Origin: Alcanivorax hongdengensis A-11-3
GTDB lineage: Bacteria; Pseudomonadota; Gammaproteobacteria; Pseudomonadales; Alcanivoracaceae
Assembly: GCF_000300995.1 (NCBI RefSeq)
Contig: NZ_AMRJ01000005.1
Span: 79,701-143,700, forward strand
Reading direction: 5' to 3'
DNA: 64,000 nucleotides
Each line of letters begins with the position of its first letter. Positions within the stretch are counted from its first letter, which is position 1. The notes beneath the pieces were generated by a model. That model saw only the letters and a program-made list of their open reading frames with translations, ran no database searches and was not told the DNA's origin. Below, piece after piece: positions 7,504 through 17,371 of the stretch. The translations under genes and the position numbers were made by a program.

Positions 7504-10167
7504 TTACGACTGACCGTTCTTGTCGTCGAGTTCTTGTATCAGGGTTTGCTGCAGCTGCTGGCACAGGGCCGGGTCGGAGACCGGTTCACCGTTCAGGTCG
7601 GTGATGAAGAACACGTCCTCCGCTTTTTCGCCCAGGGTGGCAATGCGGGCATTCTGCACCAGCAGTTCGAAGCGCATGAAAATGCGCCCAATGTGCGCCA
7701 GCAGGCCGGGGCGGTCCAGGGTCTGGATATCCACGGCGGTGCGGTCGTTGGTCAGATCATTGCTGATGACCACCCGGGTGGGCACGTCGAAATGCTTGTT
7801 GCGCCGCGGCATGCGTCGGCTCACGGTGGTGGCAAAGCGCTCCGGATGCTTGAGCGTTTCGGTGAGCGTCTTGCGGATCTGTTCAATGCGCGCCAGGTCT
7901 TCACCGATGGGGGTGCCATGTTCATCGAGCACGATATAGGTATCCAGGCTGAAGCCATCGGCACTGGTGATGATGCGCGCGTCCATGATGGTCAGGCCCA
8001 GGCTGTCCAGGGCGTTCACCGTGGCGCTGAACAGGTTGCGGGTGTCCGGGGTGTAGATGAAGATCTGTGAGCCGCCGGCCAACACGCTCTGGCTGGATTC
8101 GCGAATCAGTACCAGCGGGTCGTCCGGGGTGTCACGTTGCAGCAGGGCTTCGGTGTGCCAGGCAATATCCCGGGGGGCTTCGCGCAGAAAATATTCGTCG
8201 CCGATATTGGCCCACAGGGTTTCGATGGCCCCGGCATCGCAGTCCCGGTCCACCAGCATTTTCATGGCCTCGTCCCGGGTCTCGTCGATCCAGTCCTGCT
8301 TTTCCACCGGGTTGTTGAGGCCGCGGCGCAGGGCGCGCTTGGTCTCGGTGTAGAGCTGGCGCAACAGGGAGGCTCGCCAGGAATTCCACAGGGTGGGGTT
8401 GGTGGCATTGATGTCGGCCACGGTCAGCACGTAGAGATAATCTAGGTGCACCAGGTCACCGACCTTGCGGGCAAACTCGTAGACCACCTCCGGGTCGGAG
8501 ATGTCCTTGCGCTGGGCGGTGACGCTCATGGTCAGGTGATTGCGCACCAGCCAGGCCACCAGCTTGCCATCCCAGGGAGTCAGCCCATGGCGTTGGCAAA
8601 AGGCAATGGCGTCGTCGGCGCCCAGCTCCGAGTGGTCGCCGCCACGGCCCTTGGCGATGTCGTGATAGAGGCCGGCCACATACAGCAGCTCCGGCTTGGG
8701 CAGGCGGTAGAATACGTCCACCGCCAGCGGGAATTCCTCGCGCATGTCTTCGTAGCGCAGCCGGCGCATGTTCTTGATCACCAGCAGGGTGTGGGCGTCC
8801 ACGGTGTAAATGTGGAACAGGTCGTACTGCATCATGCCGATGATGCCGCCGAATTCCGGCAGGTACTTGCCGAGGATGCCGTAGCGCTTCATGCGGCGCA
8901 GTAGCGAGAACAGCGAATGGGGGCTGCGCAGCAGCTGCATGAACAGGGCGTTGTTGGCCGGGTCGGCCCGGAAGGCATCGTTGATCAGACGCCGGTGGAA
9001 AATCAGCGATCGCACGGTGGCGGCGCGGATGCCTTTCAGGTCCGGGTTCTGGGCCATCAGCAGGAAGGTTTCCAGCAGGGCGGATGGCGTTTCCTTGAAC
9101 ACGTCCGGGTGGCTGATTTCCAGGTAGTCGTTGCGCACCTGGAAACGGCGGTTTAGCGGGCGTACCTGTTCCGGCTCGTTGGCGCGCAGGATGACCTCGT
9201 CGAACAGCTGCAGCAGCATTTCGTTGAGTACCGACAGGGCCAGAGCCACGCGGTAAAAGCCCTTCATGAAGTGCTCCACCGCCAGATTGGCGTCGGAGTC
9301 CTCATGGCCCAGGCGGGTGGCCAGCTGGCGCTGGTGGTCAAATAGCAGGCGGTTCTCGTTGCGTTCGGTGAGCACATGCAGCTGCCAGCGGATTTCCCAG
9401 AGGGTATCCAGGCATTTGCGCAGCACGCCGTATTCCTCGCGGGTAAGAAAACCCACGTCAACCAGGGCTTCCAGGCTGTCGGCGTTGAAATGCCGCTTGG
9501 CCACCCAGGCGATCATCTGCACATCGCGAAGGCCGCCGGGGGCATTCTTGATGTCCGGTTCCAGGTTGTACTCGGTGTCATTGAAGCGGCGGTGGCGGTC
9601 GGTCTGTTCTTCCCATTTGGCGGCGAAAAAGGCCGCCGAATCCCACATGTGCTCGGGGCCGGTGCGGTCTTCCAGTTGTTCGCGCAGGCGGTCGCTGCCG
9701 GCCAGGGTGCGTGCCTCCATGATATTGGTGGCCACGGTGATGTCAGCGCGGGCCAGCTCCACGCATTCGTCCAGGGTGCGCACCGCATGGCCGATTTCCA
9801 GGCCGATGTCCCACAGGAAAGTGACGAAACGCTCCAGACCGTCGCGAACCGGCTGGGACGGGTCATCGGCCAGCAGCACCAGCAGGTCCACGTCAGAGCA
9901 GGGGTGCAGCTCGGCGCGGCCGTAACCGCCCACCGCCACCAGCGCCACGCCCTCGCGCCCGGCCAGCCCGAACAGGGACCAGGCGGCGATCAGTACCCGG
10001 TCGACCAGTTCGGCGCGGGCACGGACCAGCACCTGGATGTCGGTGGTTTCAAAGGCCTGGTTAAGTCGCGCCTGTTCCTGTTCGAGAAACTGGCGGGCAT
10101 ATTGACCGGGCTGGGCGCTTTTCTGCAGCGCCTCCTGCAGTTGTTCCTGACTGAGCGAAGGTTGCAC
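7504..10167 (-). CDS. glnD: Bifunctional uridylyltransferase/uridylyl-removing enzyme
   Basis: An 887-residue nitrogen sensor that uridylylates and deuridylylates PII according to glutamine. Domains in order: nucleotidyltransferase (GGYGRAELHPCSDVDLLVLL, about residues 80-100), GlnD PII-UTase region with NAPGGLRDVQ, HD phosphohydrolase (GLYHDIAKGRGGDHSELG, about 499-516), and two C-terminal ACT domains (about 700-770 and 805-880). It uses a GTG start immediately after the map stop codon, with no spacer, so translation is probably coupled. Confidence 0.97.
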   Translation of the reverse strand: MQPSLSQEQLQEALQKSAQPGQYARQFLEQEQARLNQAFETTDIQVLVRARAELVDRVLIAAWSLFGLAGREGVALVAVGGYGRAELHPCSDVDLLVLLADDPSQPVRDGLERFVTFLWDIGLEIGHAVRTLDECVELARADITVATNIMEARTLAGSDRLREQLEDRTGPEHMWDSAAFFAAKWEEQTDRHRRFNDTEYNLEPDIKNAPGGLRDVQMIAWVAKRHFNADSLEALVDVGFLTREEYGVLRKCLDTLWEIRWQLHVLTERNENRLLFDHQRQLATRLGHEDSDANLAVEHFMKGFYRVALALSVLNEMLLQLFDEVILRANEPEQVRPLNRRFQVRNDYLEISHPDVFKETPSALLETFLLMAQNPDLKGIRAATVRSLIFHRRLINDAFRADPANNALFMQLLRSPHSLFSLLRRMKRYGILGKYLPEFGGIIGMMQYDLFHIYTVDAHTLLVIKNMRRLRYEDMREEFPLAVDVFYRLPKPELLYVAGLYHDIAKGRGGDHSELGADDAIAFCQRHGLTPWDGKLVAWLVRNHLTMSVTAQRKDISDPEVVYEFARKVGDLVHLDYLYVLTVADINATNPTLWNSWRASLLRQLYTETKRALRRGLNNPVEKQDWIDETRDEAMKMLVDRDCDAGAIETLWANIGDEYFLREAPRDIAWHTEALLQRDTPDDPLVLIRESSQSVLAGGSQIFIYTPDTRNLFSATVNALDSLGLTIMDARIITSADGFSLDTYIVLDEHGTPIGEDLARIEQIRKTLTETLKHPERFATTVSRRMPRRNKHFDVPTRVVISNDLTNDRTAVDIQTLDRPGLLAHIGRIFMRFELLVQNARIATLGEKAEDVFFITDLNGEPVSDPALCQQLQQTLIQELDDKNGQS

Positions 10168-10944
10168 TTAGTAAAGGTCCGTTTCTTCGCTGCGGGCGGT
10201 GAGGACTTCGTAGCCATCCGCGGTGACGGCAATGGTGTGCTCCCACTGGGCGGATAACTTGCGATCCTTGGTGACCACGGTCCAGCCGTCCGGCAGCAGT
10301 TTGTTGGCGGCTTTGCCGGCGTTGATCATGGGTTCGATGGTGAACACCATGCCTTCCTGCAATTCAAGTCCCGTGCCAGCTTTGCCGTAGTGCAGCACCT
10401 GGGGCTCTTCATGGAAGACCTCGCCGATGCCGTGACCACAGTATTCGCGCACTACGGAGAAGCGCTCACTTTCAGCCAGTTTCTGGATGCGCTGGCCGAT
10501 ATCGCCCAGTCGCACACCCGGTTTGACCATGCGGATACCCTCGAGCATGCATTCACGGGTGGTTTCCACCAGGCGTTTGGCCAGTACCGACGGTTCGCCC
10601 ACGAAGTACATCTTGGAGGTGTCGCCGTGCCAGCCATCCTTGATGACGGTGACATCGATATTAATGATGTCGCCTTTCTTGAGCACCTTGCGGTCAGAGG
10701 GAATGCCGTGACAGACCACGTGGTTCACCGAGGTGCACACGGATTTGGGGAACCCCCGGTAGCCCAGGCAGGCAGGAATGGCCTGCTGTCGGTCGACGAT
10801 GTGGTCGTGGCAGATGCGGTCCAGCTCTTCGGTGGTGACCCCGGGCTGCACGTATTCACCGATCATCTCCAGCACTTCGGCGGCCAGTCGGCCGGCTTCG
10901 CGCATTTTTTCGATCTGTTCCGGGGTTTTAATGATGACAGTCAT
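10168..10944 (-). CDS. map: Methionine aminopeptidase, type I
   Basis: A 258-residue enzyme that removes N-terminal Met from nascent proteins. Metal ligands are Asp97, Asp108 (GWHGDTSKMYFVG), His171 (GHGIGEVFHEEP), Glu204 (FTIEPMINAG) and Glu235 (WEHTIAV), with His79 in VVCHGIPSD. These positions match the E. coli enzyme. It is the first gene of the minus-strand series and is divergent from rpsB, as in most gammaproteobacteria. I see no clear promoter for it in the 10945-11027 gap. Confidence 0.97.
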   Translation of the reverse strand: MTVIIKTPEQIEKMREAGRLAAEVLEMIGEYVQPGVTTEELDRICHDHIVDRQQAIPACLGYRGFPKSVCTSVNHVVCHGIPSDRKVLKKGDIINIDVTVIKDGWHGDTSKMYFVGEPSVLAKRLVETTRECMLEGIRMVKPGVRLGDIGQRIQKLAESERFSVVREYCGHGIGEVFHEEPQVLHYGKAGTGLELQEGMVFTIEPMINAGKAANKLLPDGWTVVTKDRKLSAQWEHTIAVTADGYEVLTARSEETDLY

Positions 10945-11027
10945 TAGAATTCAGGAAACTCCAGCGATTTCATGGGCTTGGGCGATGGGGAAGGGCGCCG
11001 TGACAGCGCCGGAAAGCGCCTTTCTCG

Positions 11028-11056
11028 TTGCCTGGGGCCGGCGCTTGTGGTATAAA
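11028..11056 (+). promoter_or_regulatory. Probable rpsB promoter
   Basis: TTGCCT (11028-11033) and TATAAA (11051-11056) are separated by 17 bases. GCGCGCGC just after the -10 is a GC-rich discriminator of the type found at stringently controlled ribosomal promoters. It reads towards rpsB across a leader of about 180 bases. The assignment rests on consensus match and position only. Confidence 0.6.
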
Positions 11057-11059
11057 GCG

Positions 11060-11233
11060 CGCGCTTTCCTGCTCCTCGCCGGTGCTGCATTGTACCTGCG
11101 GGTGGTCAGGGAAGGAAATCACACATGCCCCGTCACATAGCCCCGGGTGCCTTGTATTCCTGTTTCAAGGGATGCTCATAAGGTTGGGTTTATGCGGGGG
11201 CGTGGAGGCCTAACCCAAAGTTGGAGAAAACCA
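11060..11233 (+). promoter_or_regulatory. rpsB 5' leader with a probable S2-binding structure
   Basis: A leader of about 170 bases precedes rpsB. A perfect 7-bp stem pairs TTGGGTT (11184-11190) with AACCCAA (11212-11218) around GCGGGGGCGTGGAGGCC, just before the GGAG ribosome site. In gammaproteobacteria S2 represses rpsB-tsf by binding a conserved leader structure. The position and shape here agree with that, but I have not aligned it. Coordinates are approximate. Confidence 0.5.
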
Positions 11234-11998
11234 ATGTCTAGCGTAAACATGCGCGATATGCTGAAGGCCGGTGTGCACTTCGGCCACCAGACCCGTTACT
11301 GGAACCCGAAGATGAATACCTACATCTTCGGTGCACGTAACAAGATCCACATCATTAACTTGGAAAAGACCCTGCCGCTGTTCAACGACGCCATGGCGTT
11401 CCTGAACAAACTGGCAGCCAGCAACAACAAGATTCTGTTCGTGGGCACCAAGCGCGCCGCCCAGAAGGCCGTGCGTGAAGAAGCTCAGCGTGCCGGTATG
11501 CCCTACGTGGATCACCGCTGGCTGGGTGGCATGCTCACCAACTGGAAAACCATCCGTCAGTCCATCAAGCGTTATCGTGACCTGGAAGCCCAGGCCCAGG
11601 ACGGTACCTTTGACAAGCTGACCAAGAAAGAAGCGCTGATGCGCAAGCGCGAGATGGACAAGCTCGAGCGTTCCATCGGTGGTATCAAGGACATGGGCGG
11701 TCTGCCCGATGCCCTGTTCGTGATCGACGTGGATCACGAAGACATCGCCCTGCAGGAAGCCCGCAAACTGGGTATTCCGGTAGTAGCCGTGGTGGATACC
11801 AACTCCGACCCGGATGGCGTGGACTACGTGATCCCGGGTAACGACGATGCGATCCGCGCTATCCAGCTGTATGTGAAAGCTGCAGCTGACACCATTCTGG
11901 AAGGCAAGCAGTACGCCCAGAACCAGACCGGTGGCGAAAGCGAATTTGTTGAAGTTGACGGCGGCGCCGCAGAAGAAGGCGAGAAAGCCGAAGGCTGA
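11234..11998 (+). CDS. rpsB: 30S ribosomal protein S2
   Basis: A 254-residue S2 protein. It has [49 protein letters not shown] and [17 protein letters not shown], all standard S2 segments. The ATG at 11234, preceded by TTGGAGAAAACCA, is clearly the start; an upstream in-frame ATG would add 29 unrelated residues. It is co-transcribed with tsf and probably autoregulated through its leader. Confidence 0.98.
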   Translation: MSSVNMRDMLKAGVHFGHQTRYWNPKMNTYIFGARNKIHIINLEKTLPLFNDAMAFLNKLAASNNKILFVGTKRAAQKAVREEAQRAGMPYVDHRWLGGMLTNWKTIRQSIKRYRDLEAQAQDGTFDKLTKKEALMRKREMDKLERSIGGIKDMGGLPDALFVIDVDHEDIALQEARKLGIPVVAVVDTNSDPDGVDYVIPGNDDAIRAIQLYVKAAADTILEGKQYAQNQTGGESEFVEVDGGAAEEGEKAEG

Positions 11999-12006
11999 TC
12001 TGTCGG

Positions 12007-12028
12007 GGGCGGGCTCACAGGCCCGCCC
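12007..12028 (+). terminator. rpsB-tsf intergenic hairpin (attenuator-like)
   Basis: GGGCGGGC (12007-12014) and GCCCGCCC (12021-12028) form a perfect 8-bp stem with a six-base loop. No T-tract follows. It lies in the 65-base rpsB-tsf gap, where E. coli also has a partial attenuator that lowers tsf relative to rpsB. Partial termination or mRNA-end stabilisation is inference. Confidence 0.5.
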
Positions 12029-12063
12029 GATTTACCGAAACAACCAAGTTTAAGAGGATAATC

Positions 12064-12942
12064 ATGGCTGCTGTAACTGCTGCAATGGTTAAGGAACTTC
12101 GCGAGCGTACCGGTCTTGGCATGATGGAGTGCAAGAAGGCGCTGGTGGAAGCCGATGGTGACATCGAGAAAGCCATCGAAGACATGCGCAAGTCCGGTCA
12201 GGCCAAGGCGGCCAAGAAGGCCGGCCGTACCGCCGCCGAAGGTGTCGCGGTGATTGCTGCCAACGACGACAACACCGTTGCCGTGATGGTGGAGATCAAC
12301 TCCGAAACCGATTTCGTTGCCCGTGACGAGAACTTCCTGGGCTTCGCCGACAAGGTGGCCAAGGCTGCCCTGGATGCTGCTGAAACCGATGCGGCCAAGA
12401 TCGCCGAGCTGAAGCTGGAAGACGGTTCCACCGTGGAAGAAGCGCGCCAGGCGCTGATCCAGAAAATCGGTGAGAACATCCAGATCCGTCGCGCCGCCAA
12501 GCTGGAAGCCGAAGGCGCCATCGGTGCCTACGTTCACGGTGGCAAGATCGGTGTGCTGGTGTCCCTGAAAGGCGGTGACGCCGAGCTGGGCAAAGACGTT
12601 GCCATGCACGTGGCCGCGGTGGCCCCGATGGTGGTCAGCGGTGACCAGGTGCCGGCAGAGGTGCTGGAAAAAGAGAAAGAAATCATCCGTGCCCAGCCTG
12701 ACATGGAAGGCAAGCCGGCGGAAATCGTTGAGAAAATGCTCGGCGGCCGTATCAACAAGTTCCTGAAAGAAGTGAGCCTGTTGGACCAGCCGTTCGTGAA
12801 AGATCCCAACACGTCCGTGGGTGCTCTGGTGAAAGGTGCCGGTGCGGAAATCGTTGCCTTTGAGCGCCTGGTCGTGGGCGAGGGCATCGAGAAGGAAGAA
12901 GTCGACTTTGCTGCCGAGGTAATGGCTCAGGCCAAGGGCTAA
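12064..12942 (+). CDS. tsf: Elongation factor Ts
   Basis: A 292-residue guanine-nucleotide exchange factor for EF-Tu. The N-terminal UBA-like domain ([25 protein letters not shown], shown here only as a region, residues about 9-33) is followed by the EF-Tu contact motif [12 protein letters not shown] at about residue 80 and the dimerisation core. Directly downstream of rpsB and upstream of a strong terminator. The length is close to that of other proteobacterial EF-Ts proteins. Confidence 0.98.
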   Translation: MAAVTAAMVKELRERTGLGMMECKKALVEADGDIEKAIEDMRKSGQAKAAKKAGRTAAEGVAVIAANDDNTVAVMVEINSETDFVARDENFLGFADKVAKAALDAAETDAAKIAELKLEDGSTVEEARQALIQKIGENIQIRRAAKLEAEGAIGAYVHGGKIGVLVSLKGGDAELGKDVAMHVAAVAPMVVSGDQVPAEVLEKEKEIIRAQPDMEGKPAEIVEKMLGGRINKFLKEVSLLDQPFVKDPNTSVGALVKGAGAEIVAFERLVVGEGIEKEEVDFAAEVMAQAKG

Positions 12943-12983
12943 GGCGTAGTCAAGTCTGGCGTAGGAGCCTTGCGGCTCTGAAG

Positions 12984-13021
12984 AAACGCCTTGTTGGCCC
13001 GACCAGCAAGGCGTTTTTTTC
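12984..13021 (+). terminator. Intrinsic terminator after tsf
   Basis: AACGCCTTG and CAAGGCGTT form a 9-bp stem around a GC-containing loop and are followed by a run of T residues ending near 13021. It ends the rpsB-tsf transcript and separates it from pyrH. Confidence 0.85.
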
Positions 13022-13052
13022 GGCCCGAAAACGGTGACAGGGGTAAAATCAC

Positions 13053-13080
13053 TTGCAACCGTCGTGCGGGCCGTTACTGT
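13053..13080 (+). promoter_or_regulatory. Possible pyrH promoter
   Basis: TTGCAA (13053-13058) and TACTGT (13075-13080) are 16 bases apart, downstream of the tsf terminator and about 105 bases before pyrH. A promoter is needed here because of the terminator. The match is moderate and other hexamers cannot be excluded. Confidence 0.35.
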
Positions 13081-13186
13081 GCTAGTGCACCGGTCAGGGG
13101 CAGTGGCCAAAGAGTGGAATCCATGTCGGCGGCAGCCGGCAGTATGACAAAATTGGCGGGTATTCATGAGTGGCGGAGATCAGGAA

Positions 13187-13924
13187 ATGCCGACGAACAA
13201 GGAGCGCTCGCCGCGCTACAACCGTATTCTGCTCAAACTGAGCGGTGAGGCGCTGGCGGGAGACGAGGGGTTCGGGATTGACCCCAAGGTGCTGGATGCG
13301 ATTTCCCTGGAAATCGGTCAGCTGGTGGGCATTGGTGTGCAGGTGGGCCTGGTCGTTGGCGGTGGCAACCTGTTCCGTGGCGCGGCCCTGCAAAGCGCCG
13401 GGCTGGACCGGGTCGCCGGTGATCACATGGGTATGCTGGCCACGGTCATGAATGGTCTGGCGCTGCGGGATGCGCTGGAACGCTCCAATATCCGCACCCG
13501 GCTGATGTCCGCCATTCCCATGAGCGGGGTGGTGGAGCATTACGACCACCGTAATGCCAACCGTCACCTGAAAAACGGTGAGGTGGTGATTTTCTGTGCC
13601 GGTACCGGCAATCCTTTCTTTACCACCGATTCGGCGGCCTGTCTGCGAGGCATCGAGATCAATGCGGATGTGGTTTTGAAAGCCACCAAGGTGGATGGGG
13701 TTTATAATGATGACCCGGTGAAGAATCCGGCGGCGGTGAAGTACGATGTGCTCACCTATGACGAAGTGCTGGACAAGAAGCTGGGCGTGATGGACCTGAC
13801 GGCCATCTGCCTGTGCCGCGACCATGCCATGCCGCTGCGTGTATTTGATATGAACAAGAAGGGTGCATTGCTCAACCTGATGCTGGGTGGCAACGAGGGC
13901 ACTCTGGTAGAAGCTGCAAAATAA
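13187..13924 (+). CDS. pyrH: Uridylate kinase
   Basis: UMP kinase of about 245 residues, producing UDP for pyrimidine nucleotide synthesis. Motifs are [44 protein letters not shown] and a C-terminal [17 protein letters not shown] prefer the ATG at 13187, which follows GGAGATCAGGAA; an in-frame ATG at 13166 would add MSGGDQE. It is followed at 16 bases by frr, the usual pair. Confidence 0.96.
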   Translation: MPTNKERSPRYNRILLKLSGEALAGDEGFGIDPKVLDAISLEIGQLVGIGVQVGLVVGGGNLFRGAALQSAGLDRVAGDHMGMLATVMNGLALRDALERSNIRTRLMSAIPMSGVVEHYDHRNANRHLKNGEVVIFCAGTGNPFFTTDSAACLRGIEINADVVLKATKVDGVYNDDPVKNPAAVKYDVLTYDEVLDKKLGVMDLTAICLCRDHAMPLRVFDMNKKGALLNLMLGGNEGTLVEAAK

Positions 13925-13940
13925 CAGGGTAGGACACAAG

Positions 13941-14498
13941 GTGATTAACGAGATTCGTGATGATGCGCAAAGCCGCATGAAGAAGAGCCTGGAAGCACTG
14001 GATACGGCCATGAAGCGGGTGCGTACCGGGCGGGCCCATCCCAGTCTGCTGGACGGGATCACTGTGGACTACTACGGCGCCGAAACGCCGCTCAAGCAGC
14101 TGGGCAACATCTCCGTGGAAGAGGGCCGTACGCTGACCATTTCGCCGTTCGACAAGACCCTGATTCCGCAGATCGAAAAAGCCATCATGACCTCCGATCT
14201 GGGGCTCAACCCGTCGACCTCCGGTGATCTGATCCGGCTGCCGCTGCCGCCGCTCACCGAAGAGACCCGTCGCGAATTCGTCAAGATGGTTCGCGCCGAG
14301 GTGGAGCAGGCCCGTGTAGCCATTCGAAACATCCGTCGTGATGCCAATTCCGACATCAAGGAACTGCTCAAGGAAAAGGAAATCACCGAGGACGATCAGC
14401 GCCGGGGTGAAGAGCAGATCCAGCAGCTCACTGACAAGATGGTCGGTGAGGCGGACCGCATGCTCAAAGAGAAGGAAGAGGAGCTGATGACCGTTTGA
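13941..14498 (+). CDS. frr: Ribosome recycling factor
   Basis: A 185-residue factor that splits post-termination ribosomes together with EF-G. It has [28 protein letters not shown], here as the N-terminal helix (about residues 13-40), then [17 protein letters not shown] and a C-terminal three-helix bundle. Start is GTG with AGGACACAAG just upstream. An intrinsic terminator lies 37 bases after the stop. Confidence 0.97.
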   Translation: MINEIRDDAQSRMKKSLEALDTAMKRVRTGRAHPSLLDGITVDYYGAETPLKQLGNISVEEGRTLTISPFDKTLIPQIEKAIMTSDLGLNPSTSGDLIRLPLPPLTEETRREFVKMVRAEVEQARVAIRNIRRDANSDIKELLKEKEITEDDQRRGEEQIQQLTDKMVGEADRMLKEKEEELMTV

Positions 14499-14534
14499 TA
14501 ACGGTCGTTCCTGCGCTCCTGAAACACTGTATTC

Positions 14535-14566
14535 CGGGCTGAGATGTCAGCCCGTTTTTGTTTTTT
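14535..14566 (+). terminator. Intrinsic terminator between frr and uppS
   Basis: CGGGCTGA and TCAGCCCG form a perfect 8-bp stem with a GATG loop, followed by TTTTTGTTTTTT. It should end the pyrH-frr transcript. Only 29 bases remain before the uppS start. Confidence 0.88.
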
Positions 14567-14595
14567 GCAGCCGTGCCTGCTGAGGCGGAAACATT

Positions 14596-15378
14596 ATGGC
14601 CAGTCAGTCCCCCCGCTCCAATGCGCCCGATCTGGACAGTCACCAGGGCAAGCTCCCGCGCCATGTGGCCATCATCATGGATGGCAACAACCGCTGGGCG
14701 CGAACTCGCGGGCTGCCCGGCGAGGAAGGGCATCGGGCCGGGGAGGGCGCGGTCCAGGCGATCATTCGCCATGCCGCCCAGCGTGGCGTGGAAGTGCTGA
14801 CCCTGTTTGCCTTCAGCTCCGAGAACTGGCGCCGGCCCCCGGCGGAAGTGCAGCACCTGATGGCGCTGTTCCTCAAGGCGCTGGGGGCACGGGTGGCCGA
14901 GCTCCATGACAATGCCGTGCGCATCCGTTTCATCGGTGAGCGCAGTGCCTTTGCCCGGGAATTGCAGCAGGGCATGGCAGAGGCGGAAGCCCTGACCGCC
15001 GATAACACCCGTATGACGGTGGTGATCGCGGTCAACTATGGTGGTCAGTGGGATATCGCCCAGGCGGCCCGTGTGCTGGCCGACCGGGTCGCTGCCGGGG
15101 AACTGAGCCCGGAGCAGATTGATGATGAGCTTCTCGGGCAGCAGGTCAGCATGGCGGACCTGCCGCTGCCGGATCTGCTGATTCGCACCGGCGGTGACCA
15201 GCGCATCAGCAATTTTCTGCTATGGCAGCTGGCCTACAGCGAGCTGTACTTTTCGCCGTTACTGTGGCCGGATTTCGATGCGTCGGCCCTGGATGCGGCG
15301 CTGGATGATTATGCCGGCCGGCAGCGCCGTTTCGGCCGTTCCGGCGAGGAAGTCGCCGGCCTGCAAGGAGAACAATAA
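14596..15378 (+). CDS. uppS: Undecaprenyl diphosphate synthase (cis-prenyltransferase)
   Basis: A 260-residue enzyme that elongates farnesyl diphosphate to the C55 carrier lipid for cell-wall synthesis. Signature segments are [17 protein letters not shown] with the catalytic Asp, [15 protein letters not shown], and the C-terminal [22 protein letters not shown] (a region of about 22 residues). The start ATG follows GAGGCGGAAAC. It overlaps cdsA by one base (TAATG). Confidence 0.97.
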   Translation: MASQSPRSNAPDLDSHQGKLPRHVAIIMDGNNRWARTRGLPGEEGHRAGEGAVQAIIRHAAQRGVEVLTLFAFSSENWRRPPAEVQHLMALFLKALGARVAELHDNAVRIRFIGERSAFARELQQGMAEAEALTADNTRMTVVIAVNYGGQWDIAQAARVLADRVAAGELSPEQIDDELLGQQVSMADLPLPDLLIRTGGDQRISNFLLWQLAYSELYFSPLLWPDFDASALDAALDDYAGRQRRFGRSGEEVAGLQGEQ

Positions 15379-16202
15379 TGCTCAAGCTGCGCGTGATAAC
15401 CGCGCTGGTACTGCTACCGGTCGTGCTCGGTGCCATGTTTGGTCTCGACCGTCTGCCCTTTGCCATCATTGCCGGTGTCTTTTTCCTGGTGGCGGGCTGG
15501 GAATGGTCAGCCATGATGGGGCCACTGACCCTGCCGCTGAGAGCCCTGTGGACCCTGATGCTGGCGCTGGCCATGGCCGCGGCGGAAATCTACCGGCCGG
15601 CCTGGCTGCTCAATGCCATGCCGCTGTGGTGGCTACTGGCGCTGATACTGGTGGTTGGCTATCCCGGCAATGCCCGCCACTGGTACCGGGCGCCCTTGCT
15701 CGCGGTCATCGGCCTGTTGCTGCTGGTGCCTTCCTGGGCGGCCATCGTGCAGTTGCAGGACCAGGGCGCCCTGGGCCTGGGCGGGCCCTGGGCACTGCTG
15801 TTCATTCTGCTATGGGTCTGGGCGGCGGACACCGGGGCCTATTTTGCCGGTCGCGCCTTTGGCAAGCACAAGCTGGCGCCGCTGGTGAGCCCGGGCAAGA
15901 CCGTGGAAGGGCTGATTGGCGGTGTATTGCTGGCCCTGCTGGTGGTGGCCGGCGTGTTTGCCGCTGGCTGGCTGGGGGCCAGCCTGCCGTCGTTGATGAT
16001 CGTGGCGTTGCTGACGGTGCTGGCCTCGGCGCTGGGCGATCTGTTTGAAAGCATGGTTAAGCGCCAGCGTGGCATCAAGGACAGTGGCAGTATCCTGCCC
16101 GGCCACGGTGGCATGCTTGATCGTATCGACAGCGTGACCGCGGCTCTGCCTATTGCTCTGGCCGGCTTCAACTGGTTTTCCCTGCCCGGAGGCAGTCTGT
16201 GA
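15378..16202 (+). CDS. cdsA: Phosphatidate cytidylyltransferase
   Basis: A 274-residue polytopic membrane enzyme that makes CDP-diacylglycerol from phosphatidate and CTP. About eight hydrophobic helices are followed by the CDP-DAG synthase signature near the C-terminus: [19 protein letters not shown] and LDRIDS. The start overlaps the uppS stop, and dxr begins inside its last codon, so translation of the three is coupled. Confidence 0.96.
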   Translation: MLKLRVITALVLLPVVLGAMFGLDRLPFAIIAGVFFLVAGWEWSAMMGPLTLPLRALWTLMLALAMAAAEIYRPAWLLNAMPLWWLLALILVVGYPGNARHWYRAPLLAVIGLLLLVPSWAAIVQLQDQGALGLGGPWALLFILLWVWAADTGAYFAGRAFGKHKLAPLVSPGKTVEGLIGGVLLALLVVAGVFAAGWLGASLPSLMIVALLTVLASALGDLFESMVKRQRGIKDSGSILPGHGGMLDRIDSVTAALPIALAGFNWFSLPGGSL

Positions 16203-17371
16203 CACAGCAGCTCACGATCCTGGGGGCCACCGGCAGTATCGGTCAGCAGACCCTGGATGTGGTGGCTCGCCATCCTGACCATTATCGGGTACTGGCACTG
16301 ACTGCCGGTAGTCAGTGGCAGGCCATGGCCCGTTTGTGTCTGTCCGTCAAACCCCGTTATGCGGCCATGGCCGATGACGCCGCTGCCGCGGCCCTCCGGA
16401 ACCATCTGCGAGAGGCCGGGTCTGACGTTGAAGTGCTTGGCGGGCCTGATGCCCAGTGCCAACTGGCGGCCCACCCGGAGGCCGATACCGTGGTGGCCGC
16501 GATCGTCGGCGCGGCCGGTGTGCGGCCCACGCTGGCGGCGGTGCAGGCGGGTAAACGGGTACTGCTGGCCAACAAGGAAACCCTGGTGGTTACCGGCCAG
16601 TTGTTCATGACTGCGGTGCGTGAGCATGGTGCCACGCTGTTGCCGGTGGATTCCGAGCACAATGCCATTTTCCAGTGCCTGCCCCTGGAAGGCGTCAACG
16701 AAGGCGTCGAGCAGTTGCTGCTGACGGCCTCCGGCGGGCCTTTTCGGGAATGGTCGGCCAGTGCCCTGCAATCGGTGACGCCGGAGCAGGCCATTCGCCA
16801 TCCCAACTGGGACATGGGGCCGAAGATCTCGGTGGATTCGGCCACCCTGATGAACAAGGGGCTGGAGTTTATCGAGGCCTGCTGGTTGTTTGATGTCCCG
16901 CCGGCCATGGTGGAGGTGGTGGTCCACCCCCAGAGTGTGATTCACTCCATGGTCGCCTACCGGGATGGCTCGGTGCTGGCCCAGATGGGCACTCCGGACA
17001 TGCGCACGCCCATTGCCTGTGCCCTGTCCTGGCCGCAGCGGGTGGAGTCCGGCGCCCGGCGGCTGGATTTCGCCACGCTTCGGGGGCTGCACTTCGAGGC
17101 CCCGGACCTGCAGCGTTTTCCCTGCCTGGGGCTGGCGCGCCAGGCCATGGAAACCGGCGGCACGGCCACGGCGGTACTGAATGCCGCCAACGAAGAGGCG
17201 GTGGCGGCATTCCTGGCCGGCAAACTGGATTTCATGGGTATTGCCGCCGTGGTCGAGCAATCCCTGAGCAAACTGGACGCACCGGTCTGTCACGATGTGG
17301 AAGCGGTGCTGGATATAGACCGACAGGCCCGTGAGCTGGCCCGTCGACAGATCAAGGAGCGCGGATGCTGA
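16199..17371 (+). CDS. dxr: 1-deoxy-D-xylulose 5-phosphate reductoisomerase
   Basis: A 390-residue enzyme of the MEP isoprenoid pathway. It shows the NADPH motif [27 protein letters not shown], the metal/substrate region [15 protein letters not shown] and [10 protein letters not shown], and [11 protein letters not shown]. Start is GTG overlapping the cdsA stop (GTGA). It ends inside the start of rseP, overlapping by 7 bases. Confidence 0.97.
   Translation: MTQQLTILGATGSIGQQTLDVVARHPDHYRVLALTAGSQWQAMARLCLSVKPRYAAMADDAAAAALRNHLREAGSDVEVLGGPDAQCQLAAHPEADTVVAAIVGAAGVRPTLAAVQAGKRVLLANKETLVVTGQLFMTAVREHGATLLPVDSEHNAIFQCLPLEGVNEGVEQLLLTASGGPFREWSASALQSVTPEQAIRHPNWDMGPKISVDSATLMNKGLEFIEACWLFDVPPAMVEVVVHPQSVIHSMVAYRDGSVLAQMGTPDMRTPIACALSWPQRVESGARRLDFATLRGLHFEAPDLQRFPCLGLARQAMETGGTATAVLNAANEEAVAAFLAGKLDFMGIAAVVEQSLSKLDAPVCHDVEAVLDIDRQARELARRQIKERGC

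Noticed and set aside
11824..13167. A 447-residue open frame opposite tsf
   Set aside because: Complementary to EF-Ts and the terminator region, without recognisable domains.
15839..17293. A 484-residue open frame opposite cdsA and dxr
   Set aside because: Crosses two overlapping housekeeping genes; low-complexity His/Gly/Arg-rich translation.
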